Below are positions 9,718-18,186 of a DNA stretch of 64,000 nt, one piece after another. The notes under the pieces are model-generated. The model made no database searches. It was not told where the DNA came from and worked only from the letters and a program-made list of their open reading frames with translations. The stretch lies in assembly GCF_049615385.1 (NCBI RefSeq), contig NZ_JBMZFL010000013.1; one strand, given 5' to 3'. The DNA is from Aequoribacter sp049615385 (GTDB taxonomy: Bacteria; Pseudomonadota; Gammaproteobacteria; Pseudomonadales; Halieaceae). Within the stretch, counting starts at the first letter, position 1, and each line of letters starts with the position of its first letter. Both the position numbers and the translations under genes were made by a program.

Positions 9718-9732
9718 GTTTTCGCTCGCGCG

Positions 9733-10245
9733 TTATAGGGCTTGATCACCGTATTGGCGGGCAAGCTTGGTGGCAATAGACCGAGAGTTGGCGCCATCGG
9801 TTTCGATGATTTGAGTCGCAATGTCGCGATACAAAGGGTCGCGAATGGTCATTAGACGCTCGAGCACCGCTCGCGGATTCTCGGTTTGCAGCAATGGGCG
9901 CTTGCGGTCGTTCGCAGTGCGGCGCAGCTGCTCATTCAAGGATGCACGCAAGTATATCACCTGTACGGGCTTTAAGAGGACTCGATTTTCTTCACGCATC
10001 ACGATACCACCGCCGGTGGCAATAACGCCCTCAGGCATAGCGAGCAGATCTTTCAGCACTTGAGTTTCACGATCACGAAAGCCTTGCTCGCCCTCAACAT
10101 CGAAAATCCAAGGAATATCGGCACCGGTGCGCGCCTCGATTTCGGCATCGCTATCTTTAAAAGGCAGACGCAACTTTTTTGCAAGTAAAGTGCCAACGGT
10201 GGTTTTGCCGGCCCCCATGGGGCCGACTAGGACAATCAAAGCCAT
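9733..10245 (-). CDS. aroK: Shikimate kinase
   Basis: Phosphorylates shikimate to shikimate 3-phosphate with ATP. The 170-residue protein has the nucleoside-monophosphate-kinase-like fold signature: a P-loop GPMGAGKTT at residues 8-16, the shikimate-binding DSDAEIE segment with its Asp-x-Asp/Glu pattern, and ATGGGIV further on. Length is normal for AroK/AroL. It starts 11 bases after the pilQ stop and precedes aroB, an arrangement conserved in many gammaproteobacteria. Confidence 0.95.
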   Translation of the reverse strand: MALIVLVGPMGAGKTTVGTLLAKKLRLPFKDSDAEIEARTGADIPWIFDVEGEQGFRDRETQVLKDLLAMPEGVIATGGGIVMREENRVLLKPVQVIYLRASLNEQLRRTANDRKRPLLQTENPRAVLERLMTIRDPLYRDIATQIIETDGANSRSIATKLARQYGDQAL

Positions 10246-10255
10246 ACTGACAGCT

Positions 10256-12382
10256 CTAGTCGAGTAAAGAATCTGCCAGTATACGCGGAGTAATAAAAAT
10301 TAGCGTCTCTGTTTTTGTGCGAGAGGTCGAGGTGCTCTTAAAAAACTGCCCCATGACCGGTATGTCGCCTAGCACTGGAACTTTGGATACTTTTTCGAGA
10401 TCTTCGGTACGGAATACGCCGCCCAAGACAATGGTTTCACCATTACCGACCAACACCTGAGTTGTAAGCTCCGTGGTATCGATCGTGGGGATGCTGCCGC
10501 CATTACCAGAAGGCACCAAATCACCGATACTGTCTTGGTTAATCACAAGATCGAGTAAGATACGATCATCCGGCGTGATATTGGGCGTCACGTCAAGCTG
10601 CAACACAGCCTCTTTAAACTGAGTCGCTGTCGCCCCACCAGCCGATGACTCTTGATAGGGCACCTCGGTACCCGATTTAATCGAGGCCTTTTGTTTATCG
10701 CCGGTAATCACTTTAGGTTGGGACACAACTTCACCCTTGCCCACGGCCTCTAACGCGCTGAGTTCGGCGGTTAGAAATACGTCTTTACTGGTAAAGCCCA
10801 CCGCGAAACTACCCGCAGGCTCGGCGACACCCAAGTCCACCAAAAGCGAGCCTGGCAGAGACACAGAGCCGGGCACACCGTCGACAATCGATTGGTTTAA
10901 ATTAGTGACGTTTTCTATGTCTCCACTAACCGAAAGAGCGTTCCCAAAAAAGTTATTGTTCGTGTGCCCACCACCCCAAGAGATACCTAACTCTTCATCG
11001 AGGTTTGATTGCGCAATGACGATACGCGCTTCGATCATGACCTGACGGATCGGAATATCCACTAAGTCAATGAGATTACGAATTTCGGCGAGCTTAGCCG
11101 ACGTTTCCGTAACGATAAGCGAGTTGGTTCTGGGGTCGACGATGACACTACCCCGCGTCGAAATCAACGACCCACCGTCCTCACTGCCGGCTGAGAACAA
11201 ATCGACAATAACGTCGGCTTTCGCATACCGAACTCGTATGAATTCGGTATTCAAAGGTGCCAATTCAGCGATTTGCTTGTTGGCTTCAATTTGCTGCCGT
11301 TCACGCTCGGCGATTTCATCTGCAGGTGCGACCATCAGTACATTGCCGATTTGGCGCTTGTCTAAGCCTCGAGTCTTTAACACCAACTCGAGAGCCTGAT
11401 CCCAGGGCACGTTCTGCAAGCGCAAGGTAATACGGCCTGTTACCGTATCGCTGGCTACTAAGTTAAGTTCGGTAAAGTCCGCAATCAGCTGTAACACCGC
11501 TCGCACTTCAATATCTTGGAAATTCAGCGAAATGCGATCGCCCACATATGCGAACTCGTTGCGGCGGTCCTCCACTTCTTCAACCGTGAGTGCTTTGACG
11601 CTCAGCACATACTGATTGTCTGTTTGATAGGCCAAATAATCGAAATCTTTGGCGGTTTTCAGCGTCAATACCGTACCGAGCTCGGTCGTATTCACATCCA
11701 CACTGTAGACTGGAGTGGCAAAATCGGTCACATCAAAGCGACGCAATAAACGCTCAGGTACGGCAGTATCTTTGAACTGGACCTTGATGTCACCGGCCTC
11801 CGAATACACGTTCACGTCGACATTCGGGTTACTTAAATCCAATAATAAGCGACCCTCGCCATCCGTAGTGCGCTGAAACTGGAGATCGGTGATCATGGCC
11901 TCGACGTCTAAGACCTTTTCGACTTTCGCCATGACGGCATTTGGGTCGGATGCTGGCTTGGTATAGTCGCCCTGGCCGCCCTCGCCCACAGTGACGAAGA
12001 ATGAATTACCTTCGACGCGTGTTTCGTAAGGCACCAGCTTAACTAAATTCACGATCATTCGAGTACGATCGCCCGCCTCCACGACCATAACCGCGGTTGC
12101 ATTGCCATAGGGCAGAGAAAAACGCTTGCGGTCTAGGCCACTTTTCGTACTGGCGAAGTCCAAGGCAATACGCGCGGGCTTCTCCACGGTGTAGCCCTTG
12201 TAATCATCCGGCACCGAATCGAAATCCATACGTATTTCAAACTTGCCACCCGATCGCGAGGTGAAGCTAATTTCTTCGACCACACTGGCCATCGACTGAG
12301 AAGTTAAGGTCAAAGCAAACGCAGCCGCCACCCATCGCGCCGAAGTCCTGCTTAGTAAAGTTCTGACGGTACGCCACAACAT
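10256..12382 (-). CDS. pilQ: Type IV pilus secretin
   Basis: Forms the outer-membrane ring through which the type IV pilus passes. The 708-residue precursor begins with a signal peptide (arginine-rich start, hydrophobic core, cleavage probably after SMA near residue 32). AMIN domains follow (roughly 35-270), then a secretin N0/N1 region (about 285-350 and 380-450) and the C-terminal secretin domain. The secretin ends with the conserved LVGNGETIVLGGVF and VPVLGDIPVMGQFF segments. It is the last pilus gene of pilMNOPQ, starting 4 bases after pilP, and is probably piloted by a lipoprotein encoded elsewhere. Confidence 0.95.
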   Translation of the reverse strand: MLWRTVRTLLSRTSARWVAAAFALTLTSQSMASVVEEISFTSRSGGKFEIRMDFDSVPDDYKGYTVEKPARIALDFASTKSGLDRKRFSLPYGNATAVMVVEAGDRTRMIVNLVKLVPYETRVEGNSFFVTVGEGGQGDYTKPASDPNAVMAKVEKVLDVEAMITDLQFQRTTDGEGRLLLDLSNPNVDVNVYSEAGDIKVQFKDTAVPERLLRRFDVTDFATPVYSVDVNTTELGTVLTLKTAKDFDYLAYQTDNQYVLSVKALTVEEVEDRRNEFAYVGDRISLNFQDIEVRAVLQLIADFTELNLVASDTVTGRITLRLQNVPWDQALELVLKTRGLDKRQIGNVLMVAPADEIAERERQQIEANKQIAELAPLNTEFIRVRYAKADVIVDLFSAGSEDGGSLISTRGSVIVDPRTNSLIVTETSAKLAEIRNLIDLVDIPIRQVMIEARIVIAQSNLDEELGISWGGGHTNNNFFGNALSVSGDIENVTNLNQSIVDGVPGSVSLPGSLLVDLGVAEPAGSFAVGFTSKDVFLTAELSALEAVGKGEVVSQPKVITGDKQKASIKSGTEVPYQESSAGGATATQFKEAVLQLDVTPNITPDDRILLDLVINQDSIGDLVPSGNGGSIPTIDTTELTTQVLVGNGETIVLGGVFRTEDLEKVSKVPVLGDIPVMGQFFKSTSTSRTKTETLIFITPRILADSLLD

Positions 12383-12386
12383 GCTA

Positions 12387-12935
12387 TTACCCCTCTCCCA
12401 AATTCATTCCGCTGAGCATGATCGAGCGAGGCCGCTCTACCCAACCATCTTCCGAACCATCGCTCACGATTTCAACCACCGCAACATAAGTAGGCCCCAT
12501 GTCAATCACGCGCCCGTGATTCCGGCCAATATAGTTACCCAAACCCACGCGATGAATCCCACCGTCGGGATCTTGCATCAGGGTCCAATCCTTACCGTTG
12601 CGACGAATCGTGCCCACCATAACCAACGATTCAAGCGTATATTGTTCTAAAAATTCTTTTGGCCTCTTTGGATCCGGTCGCACCGCTGACACTGACTGCA
12701 ACTGCGCCACATCCTGAACCGCGACAGGCCGCTCAAATGGGCTACGTGTTGTTGTCGCGCTGTAGGCAAAAGCTTCATAATCTTTAAAAGGCGGTATCGC
12801 GGCAATAATACCCGCCGGGCGAGCACGCTTTTCCGCCATGAACTGATCGAGATCACTGAAGTCGTCGTTAGCGCACGCTGCCAAACCCAGCACCACGCCC
12901 CCAGCGACTAGCCTTTTAAACAACCTCAGCATCAC
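12387..12935 (-). CDS. pilP: Type IV pilus inner-membrane lipoprotein PilP
   Basis: Lipoprotein that links the PilN-PilO inner-membrane platform to the PilQ secretin. The N terminus is a lipoprotein signal with lipobox LAAC and the acylated cysteine at residue 21. The C-terminal half is the beta-sandwich PilP domain (about residues 95-180), with the conserved segment LESLVMVGTI. The start may be the GTG at 12935 or the adjacent ATG at 12932; both overlap the pilO stop. Length, 182 residues, is typical. Confidence 0.93.
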   Translation of the reverse strand: MMLRLFKRLVAGGVVLGLAACANDDFSDLDQFMAEKRARPAGIIAAIPPFKDYEAFAYSATTTRSPFERPVAVQDVAQLQSVSAVRPDPKRPKEFLEQYTLESLVMVGTIRRNGKDWTLMQDPDGGIHRVGLGNYIGRNHGRVIDMGPTYVAVVEIVSDGSEDGWVERPRSIMLSGMNLGEG

Positions 12936-13540
12936 CCACCATCCCTGTAGCGGTAGGTTTTGGCAATCATATTCATGCGCAAATCACCACCGCCCCGCGC
13001 CGTTTCGATGCTGAAATCGTGCAGCGTCACAATGCGAGGCAAGCCAGCCATCGACGAGACGAAACTACCCAAATCGTGATAGGAGCCCGTGGCGACAATC
13101 GCGATAGGTAGCTCGACGTAAAATTCATCGGCGCGTTCATCTTGTAAATCGATGCTGGCAATTTCTAAACCGTTAGCCAAGCCTTTATTGGTGATGTCTT
13201 CAAGCAAACCAGGTACCTCAGTGTCACTGGGTAATTGACTCACAAGCGCACCAAATGAATCTTCCATTTCTAACATCTGACGCTTGTACGCATCTAAATT
13301 TGCCGCTTTGAAGGCCTTGTCTTCAAAATCTTTCTTGGTGTCTAGCTCTTTCTGCTCCGCGCGAGCCAAATCTTGCTGTAGCCCTTTAACATGATAGTTG
13401 TACCCAACAAAAAGTACTGCCGCAAAGACCAAGACCCACAACAACACTAGAATGGGCAGAGGCCAAGAGCCAATATTATCTGGGTCAAGATCGCTGACAT
13501 CGAACTCTTTTAAACTACGTAAAGTATCTTCAATGGCCAT
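12932..13540 (-). CDS. pilO: Type IV pilus inner-membrane platform protein PilO
   Basis: Bitopic inner-membrane protein that dimerises with PilN and connects the cytoplasmic PilM ring to PilP in the periplasm. The 202-residue protein has one transmembrane helix (about residues 28-48), then a charged coiled-coil region (about 50-90) and a ferredoxin-like periplasmic domain. It overlaps pilN by one base and pilP by four, so translation is likely coupled along the operon. Confidence 0.93.
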   Translation of the reverse strand: MAIEDTLRSLKEFDVSDLDPDNIGSWPLPILVLLWVLVFAAVLFVGYNYHVKGLQQDLARAEQKELDTKKDFEDKAFKAANLDAYKRQMLEMEDSFGALVSQLPSDTEVPGLLEDITNKGLANGLEIASIDLQDERADEFYVELPIAIVATGSYHDLGSFVSSMAGLPRIVTLHDFSIETARGGGDLRMNMIAKTYRYRDGG

Positions 13541-14097
13541 TATCGCGCACCCTCGCCATCCGGCTGGATTTTCACAGACAAATTAAAGGTGGTCGCTTGC
13601 GGACCAAACTCAGGAGCGGCTCTCACCGAATCGAGATTCGGCGACGAAAACCAATCGGAAGCCTCCAGGTTTCGCATTAAACTCGACACTCGGTTGTTCG
13701 ATTCAGCAACGCCGCGGATACTGATAACACCGTCAACAGACTGCAGACTGGTGTAATAAACACCGTCGGGCACCGTGCGAACTAACTGGTCCATGACCCG
13801 AACAATAATGGGGCGATTGCCCTGCAAGTCCTGAATCACTCGCATGCGATCAAGCAACTGGGTACGCCTTTTTTGCAAATCACGGATTTCAGCCACCTGG
13901 GCGTTCAGCACCGTAATTTCATTTGCGATATAGTCGTTACGCCGCTTCTGGGCGTCAATTTTACCGCTGATCACAAAATCCACCGCGATCAACAGCGCAA
14001 TGGCAATTAGAGCAACCAGCGCCGACACCAAGTAGAACTCTCGCTTTTTTTGCTCGCGGAGCTCTTCGCGCCAAGGCAGTAGGTTAATATTCGCCAT
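13540..14097 (-). CDS. pilN: Type IV pilus inner-membrane platform protein PilN
   Basis: Partner of PilO. Its cytoplasmic N terminus carries the conserved NINLLPWR motif (residues 3-10), which in the family binds a groove in PilM. A transmembrane helix (about 21-44), a coiled coil and a periplasmic domain with the conserved VYYTSLQ segment follow. At 185 residues it has normal length. It overlaps pilM and pilO by one base each. Confidence 0.94.
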   Translation of the reverse strand: MANINLLPWREELREQKKREFYLVSALVALIAIALLIAVDFVISGKIDAQKRRNDYIANEITVLNAQVAEIRDLQKRRTQLLDRMRVIQDLQGNRPIIVRVMDQLVRTVPDGVYYTSLQSVDGVISIRGVAESNNRVSSLMRNLEASDWFSSPNLDSVRAAPEFGPQATTFNLSVKIQPDGEGAR

Positions 14098-15161
14098 CAG
14101 TCGAAACTCCTCATGGCTAAACCGCAGGCAATCATCATCGCCGGGGCATCACCCGCCAAGGCTACCGCATCTACCTTTGATGAAATGGACATTTCAGCAA
14201 AAGGATTCGCAACCGTCGCAGGGGTTCCCAATTTGTCCTGTACCAGGGTATCGAGGCCCTGCATAGACGCCACACCACCCGCTAAAATGATGTAATCCAC
14301 ATCGTTGTACTGACTGGACGAAAAGAAGAACTGCAAAGAGCGAGCGACCTGCTGAACCACAGCGTCTTTGAAGGGCTCAAGCACTTCGGGCTCATAATCG
14401 TCGGGCAATCCGCCTTGTTTCTTGGCTAAACCTGCTTCTTCTAGCGGCAAGCCGTAGCGGCGCATAATTTCATCGGTGAGTTGCTTACCACCAAATAACT
14501 GCTCACGGGTGTATATTGTTTGGCCTTGATGCAAAACGCTTAATGTGGTCATCGTCGCACCAATATCAACAACGGCAACCGTATTGTCCGGCTCCAAATC
14601 TAATTGGTGCTCGATCAGCGTAAACGCTCGCTCCATCGCATAGGCTTCGACATCAACGATTTTGGCCTCTAGACCCGCTTCTTCAATTGCCTCAACCCGA
14701 GCCTCGATGGTTTCACGTCGACATGCCGCAATTAAAACGCTGTCGTAGTTTTCGGTATCCAGCGACGGACCTTGGACCTCGAAATCAATCGCGACTTCTT
14801 CGAGCGGATAGGGAATGTACTGGTCAGCCTCTACCGCGAGCTGAGCCTCCATCGCGTCGTCGTTTAAACCTTCTGGCATATCAACCAGCTTGGTGATCAC
14901 GCTGGATCCGGCCACTGCTGCCGACACAAACTTAACCTTAGTTTTCGACTGGTTGACGACTTGCGTGACAGCTTTGGCGACGCCAGCGATATCGTTGACA
15001 TTTTTCTCGATAACGGCGTCTACGGGCAGGGATGCCACGCCGTAGCTTTCGACGCGATACCGCTCGCCGCTGCGACTCAACTCCAAGAGCTTCACAGTCG
15101 TCGAGCTAATGTCTAACCCCAACACCGTGATCTTGGGTTTTTTACCGAACAAATATAGCAA
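14097..15161 (-). CDS. pilM: Type IV pilus actin-like assembly ATPase PilM
   Basis: Cytoplasmic actin/FtsA-fold protein that forms the ring under the PilNO platform and couples it to the pilus motor. The phosphate-binding motif LGLDISSTTVKLLELSRSG near the N terminus and the second motif VAVVDIGATMTTLSV are typical of the SHS2/FtsA-type ATPase superfamily. At 354 residues it has normal length. The start is a TTG at 15161 with a GAGG ribosome site about six bases upstream. First gene of the pilMNOPQ-aroKB run, divergent from the PBP1A gene as in Pseudomonas. Confidence 0.95.
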   Translation of the reverse strand: MLYLFGKKPKITVLGLDISSTTVKLLELSRSGERYRVESYGVASLPVDAVIEKNVNDIAGVAKAVTQVVNQSKTKVKFVSAAVAGSSVITKLVDMPEGLNDDAMEAQLAVEADQYIPYPLEEVAIDFEVQGPSLDTENYDSVLIAACRRETIEARVEAIEEAGLEAKIVDVEAYAMERAFTLIEHQLDLEPDNTVAVVDIGATMTTLSVLHQGQTIYTREQLFGGKQLTDEIMRRYGLPLEEAGLAKKQGGLPDDYEPEVLEPFKDAVVQQVARSLQFFFSSSQYNDVDYIILAGGVASMQGLDTLVQDKLGTPATVANPFAEMSISSKVDAVALAGDAPAMMIACGLAMRSFD

Positions 15162-15190
15162 CTAGCGCCTCACCATCTTGCAGATATGCT

Positions 15191-15213
15191 AATGTGTCAT
15201 ATTACTTCACATT
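15191..15213. repeat. Interrupted inverted repeat in the pilM/mrcA divergent gap
   Basis: AATGTG (15191-15196) and CACATT (15208-15213) are exact inverted arms separated by 11 bases, about 30 bases upstream of the pilM start. It could be an operator for a dimeric regulator of pilM, mrcA or both. The spacing does not fit a CRP site (TGTGA-N6-TCACA), and I do not recognise it as a known operator. Confidence 0.3.
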
Positions 15214-15263
15214 ACCACAAAGATATAGAGTTGTTGGACTCGCATGCAAGCATCATTAGCGCC

Positions 15264-15269
15264 TATAAT
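15264..15269 (+). promoter_or_regulatory. -10 box of probable mrcA promoter
   Basis: A perfect TATAAT lies here, 33 bases upstream of the GTG at 15303. No good -35 box is present at 16-18 bases (the nearest, TTGGAC at 15234-15239, is 24 bases away). Initiation just downstream would exclude the longer reading frame that starts at 15186, and so supports the GTG start. Confidence 0.4.
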
Positions 15270-15302
15270 TCAACTTATGCCCTACCTAACCATCAAATTG
15301 CT

Positions 15303-17702
15303 GTGACTAAGTCTTTCCCTCGCTGGGTATATGCCTTAATCGCGCTTGCCGCTATGGCAGCATGCGGCGTTGTTTGGGGTCTCGCTGGACTCTATCTGTA
15401 TCTGAGTCCGGGCCTGCCGGCACCCGAAACCTTGAAAGAAGTTAAGCTTCAAACCCCAATGAAAGTCTACAGTAGCGATGGCCAGCTAATCGCACAATTC
15501 GGAGAGCAAAAGCGCACGCCTCTCACCTTCAATGAAATTCCAGAGCCTTTCATTCAAGCTCTTCTCGCCGCTGAGGACGACAACTTTTTTAACCACGGCG
15601 GCATTGATTTTATGGGCCTTGCGCGCGCCATGTCACAGCTTGTCGTCAGCGGCTCCATTGTCAGTGGCGGCAGCACGCTAACCATGCAGGTGGCGCGAAA
15701 CTATTTTTTGACGCTGGACCAAACCTTTATTCGCAAGTTCAACGAAATCTTACTAGCGATCGAAATCGAACGGGCGCTGAGCAAACAAGAGATTTTTGAG
15801 CTGTACTTTAATCGCGTATTTCTCGGACATCGGGCTTACGGTTTTGAAGCCGCATCCGAAGTGTATTACGGGCGATCGATCAAGGAGCTTAGCTTGTCGC
15901 AATGGGCGCTGTTAGCAGGCATACCAAAAGCGCCCTCTCGCGACAACCCGGTTTCCGACCCACAAGCAGCGAAAGATCGACGCAATTGGATTCTAGGCCG
16001 CATGGTGAAACTCGGCTATATCACAAGCACTGAAGCCGAAGCCGCAAAGCAAGAACCGGTTCTCGCGTCGTTACATGGCGGGCAAGTCGAACTCAGGGCG
16101 GATTACGTCGCCGAATTGGTCCGCGCCGAAATGCTCGAGCGCTTCGGCAATAGTGCCTACACCGATGGTTATGTCGTCACCACCACGATAGACGGCAATT
16201 TGCAGGCCACAGCGCGACGGGCGGTGATTAATGGGCTGCAGGAGTATGACCGACGCCATGGCTATCGCGGCGCCGAAGCCAAACTCCCCGGCGATCCAAT
16301 GATCAATAAAACCGAGTGGCAAGAAGCGCTAAACCAACGTCCGACCATCGCCGATATGCAGGCCGCGGCGGTAATAGAAGTAAACGAACGCGACATAAAC
16401 GCGATGCTCAGCAGCGGACAGACGGTCCAGATAACCTGGCAGAACGGCTTACAACAAGCCAATCCATACATCAACGAGGACCTATTCGGACGCAGTCCCA
16501 CCAACGCGTCGGACGTGGTTGCCGTAGGCGATGTCATACGCATCCGCGAGAAAATTAACGGCGACTTCGAACTTACCCAGCTGCCAGCCGCTCAGGCCGC
16601 CCTTGTTTCACTTGAAGCCAAAACAGGTCGAATTTTGAGTCTCGTCGGCGGCATTGGGTTCAGCAAAAGCAAATTCAACCGCGCCACACAGGCCAAACGT
16701 CAGCCCGGCTCCAGCTTCAAACCATTCATTTACGCAGCGGCCTTAGACGCGGGCATGACCGCCGCAAGCCTCGTCAATGACGCCCCACTTGTCTTTAAAG
16801 ATGCATCACTGGAGGGCGTGTGGCGCCCCGAAAACGATGGCGGAAAGTTTTACGGACCCACTCGCTTGCGGTGGGCTCTGACAAAATCGCGCAACCTAGT
16901 GTCTATTCGGATACTCGAAAAAATGGGCGTACGCAACATGCTGAAATACGCATCAACGCTGGGGTTTAGCACCGACGAGTTCGCGCCCGATTTATCGCTT
17001 GCTTTGGGTACACACGCCATGACTCCAGTCGAAATCGCCAAAGCCTATGCCCTACTCGCTAACGGAGGTTTTTTAATCGAGCATTTTATTATCGAAAGAA
17101 TCGAGTCGGCCACTGGGGAACTATTGTTCGAAGCCAATCCAGCACAAGCATGTGACCCCTGTAAAATGAGCGAGGAAGTGTCGATGGCCGATGTTTTAGC
17201 CGGCAATATTGAAACGCCACAAGCCCCCAGGGTTATGGACGAACGCATTCACTTCATTTTAGACAGCATGCTAAAAGACGTTGTAAAGCTGGGGACTGGT
17301 CGCGCAGCTCTAAGCCTAAAACGCAATGACCTTGCGGGAAAAACAGGCACCACCAATGGACCCAGAGACGCGTGGTTTTCAGGCTACAACCCGAACATCG
17401 TGACAACAACATGGGTTGGCTTTGATGATTTTTCAGAACTGGGCTCAAGAGAATTTGGCGGTACCGCGGCACTTCCCATTTGGATTGACTTTATGCGTGA
17501 AGCCCTGAAAGGACAACCTGAAACTGATCGCCAAATTCCTCCGGGTATCGTCAGAGCGACGATCGACAGCGAGACCGGCTTACTGGCTCGATCCGGAAAG
17601 AAGAACACCTTAGAGGAATATTTTCGAGCAGAGCTAGCGCCAAAACGCTATGCTGACGAAGCACAAACCGAAAGCCAAGATCTGTTATTGGATGTATTCT
17701 AA
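15303..17702 (+). CDS. mrcA: Penicillin-binding protein 1A
   Basis: Bifunctional peptidoglycan glycosyltransferase/transpeptidase of the inner membrane. I choose the GTG at 15303 (799 residues): it puts the single transmembrane anchor at about residues 8-33, as in Pseudomonas PonA, and follows a TATAAT box. The GT51 domain shows AEDDNFFNHGGID with the catalytic Glu, GGSTLTMQVARN and the IFELYFN segment. An OB-like insert follows. The transpeptidase domain has the serine motif SSFK in RQPGSSFKP, an SRN motif in KSRNLV and the KTGT motif in LAGKTGTTNG. No clear ribosome site is visible before the GTG, so the exact start is less sure than the identity. Divergent from pilM, the order seen in Pseudomonas. 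Confidence 0.93.
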   Translation: MTKSFPRWVYALIALAAMAACGVVWGLAGLYLYLSPGLPAPETLKEVKLQTPMKVYSSDGQLIAQFGEQKRTPLTFNEIPEPFIQALLAAEDDNFFNHGGIDFMGLARAMSQLVVSGSIVSGGSTLTMQVARNYFLTLDQTFIRKFNEILLAIEIERALSKQEIFELYFNRVFLGHRAYGFEAASEVYYGRSIKELSLSQWALLAGIPKAPSRDNPVSDPQAAKDRRNWILGRMVKLGYITSTEAEAAKQEPVLASLHGGQVELRADYVAELVRAEMLERFGNSAYTDGYVVTTTIDGNLQATARRAVINGLQEYDRRHGYRGAEAKLPGDPMINKTEWQEALNQRPTIADMQAAAVIEVNERDINAMLSSGQTVQITWQNGLQQANPYINEDLFGRSPTNASDVVAVGDVIRIREKINGDFELTQLPAAQAALVSLEAKTGRILSLVGGIGFSKSKFNRATQAKRQPGSSFKPFIYAAALDAGMTAASLVNDAPLVFKDASLEGVWRPENDGGKFYGPTRLRWALTKSRNLVSIRILEKMGVRNMLKYASTLGFSTDEFAPDLSLALGTHAMTPVEIAKAYALLANGGFLIEHFIIERIESATGELLFEANPAQACDPCKMSEEVSMADVLAGNIETPQAPRVMDERIHFILDSMLKDVVKLGTGRAALSLKRNDLAGKTGTTNGPRDAWFSGYNPNIVTTTWVGFDDFSELGSREFGGTAALPIWIDFMREALKGQPETDRQIPPGIVRATIDSETGLLARSGKKNTLEEYFRAELAPKRYADEAQTESQDLLLDVF

Positions 17703-17756
17703 ATCACACCTGAGAAGCGCCCGCTCCTACCAACAACGTGACATCTTTTGCCCCAC

Positions 17757-17788
17757 AAATAAAAACGCCGCGCTTGAGCGCGGCGTTT
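17757..17788 (-). terminator. Rho-independent terminator of rpmE
   Basis: A perfect 11-bp stem (17763-17773 pairing with 17778-17788) closes a four-base loop. On the minus strand it is followed by a T-rich run (17757-17762), so it terminates rpmE transcripts 18 bases past the stop codon. It is less convincing as a terminator for the converging mrcA gene, where few T residues follow. Confidence 0.8.
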
Positions 17789-17805
17789 CAGAATTAGTTC
17801 TACGC

Positions 17806-18021
17806 TTATTTCGCAGCGCCACGGCTACCAAAGCGGCGCTTGAAGCGATCGACACGACCACCGCTATCAACGATTTTCTGTTTGCCGGTGTAAAAAGGGT
17901 GACACTGCGAACACACATCGACGTGAAAGTCTTCACCGATGGTTGAGCGAGTCTGGATGGTATTACCGCAGCTGCAAGTCGCTGTAACTGCAACATATTT
18001 TGGATGGATATCCGCTTTCAT
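17806..18021 (-). CDS. rpmE: 50S ribosomal protein L31
   Basis: Small protein of the large ribosomal subunit that bridges to the 30S head. The real start is the ATG at 18021, with a GGAG ribosome site eight bases upstream, giving 71 residues starting MKADIHPKYV. The four cysteines (two in ATCSCGN, two in DVCSQCHPFYTG) mark the zinc-binding form, the one replaced by a zinc-free paralogue under zinc starvation in many bacteria. It is a single-gene unit with its own promoter and terminator, between mrcA and priA. Confidence 0.95.
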   Translation of the reverse strand: MKADIHPKYVAVTATCSCGNTIQTRSTIGEDFHVDVCSQCHPFYTGKQKIVDSGGRVDRFKRRFGSRGAAK

Positions 18022-18105
18022 GCTATTTCTCCGTTGGGCACCACCGCCACCTCGTCGTTGCAAGGCACCGCAGTGCATGGCACTGATGTTGTCAAAAGGG
18101 CGCGT

Positions 18106-18133
18106 ATTGTACCCTAGATTTAACAATAAGCAA
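18106..18133 (-). promoter_or_regulatory. Sigma-70-type promoter for rpmE
   Basis: On the minus strand TTGCTT (18128-18133) and TACAAT (18106-18111) are 16 bases apart. Initiation near 18099 gives a leader of roughly 78 bases with a CAGTG/CACTG hairpin and G/C-rich segments before the rpmE ribosome site. Autoregulatory L31 leaders are known in several phyla; whether this is one cannot be judged by eye. Confidence 0.45.
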
Positions 18134-18186
18134 GCGACTGCTTTTGTCTGCTACACTAGCCACTCTTAAGCCAATATTTACAGCGC

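Noticed and set aside
15234..15239. TTGGAC as -35 box of the mrcA promoter
   Set aside because: The distance to the TATAAT box is 24 bases, too far.
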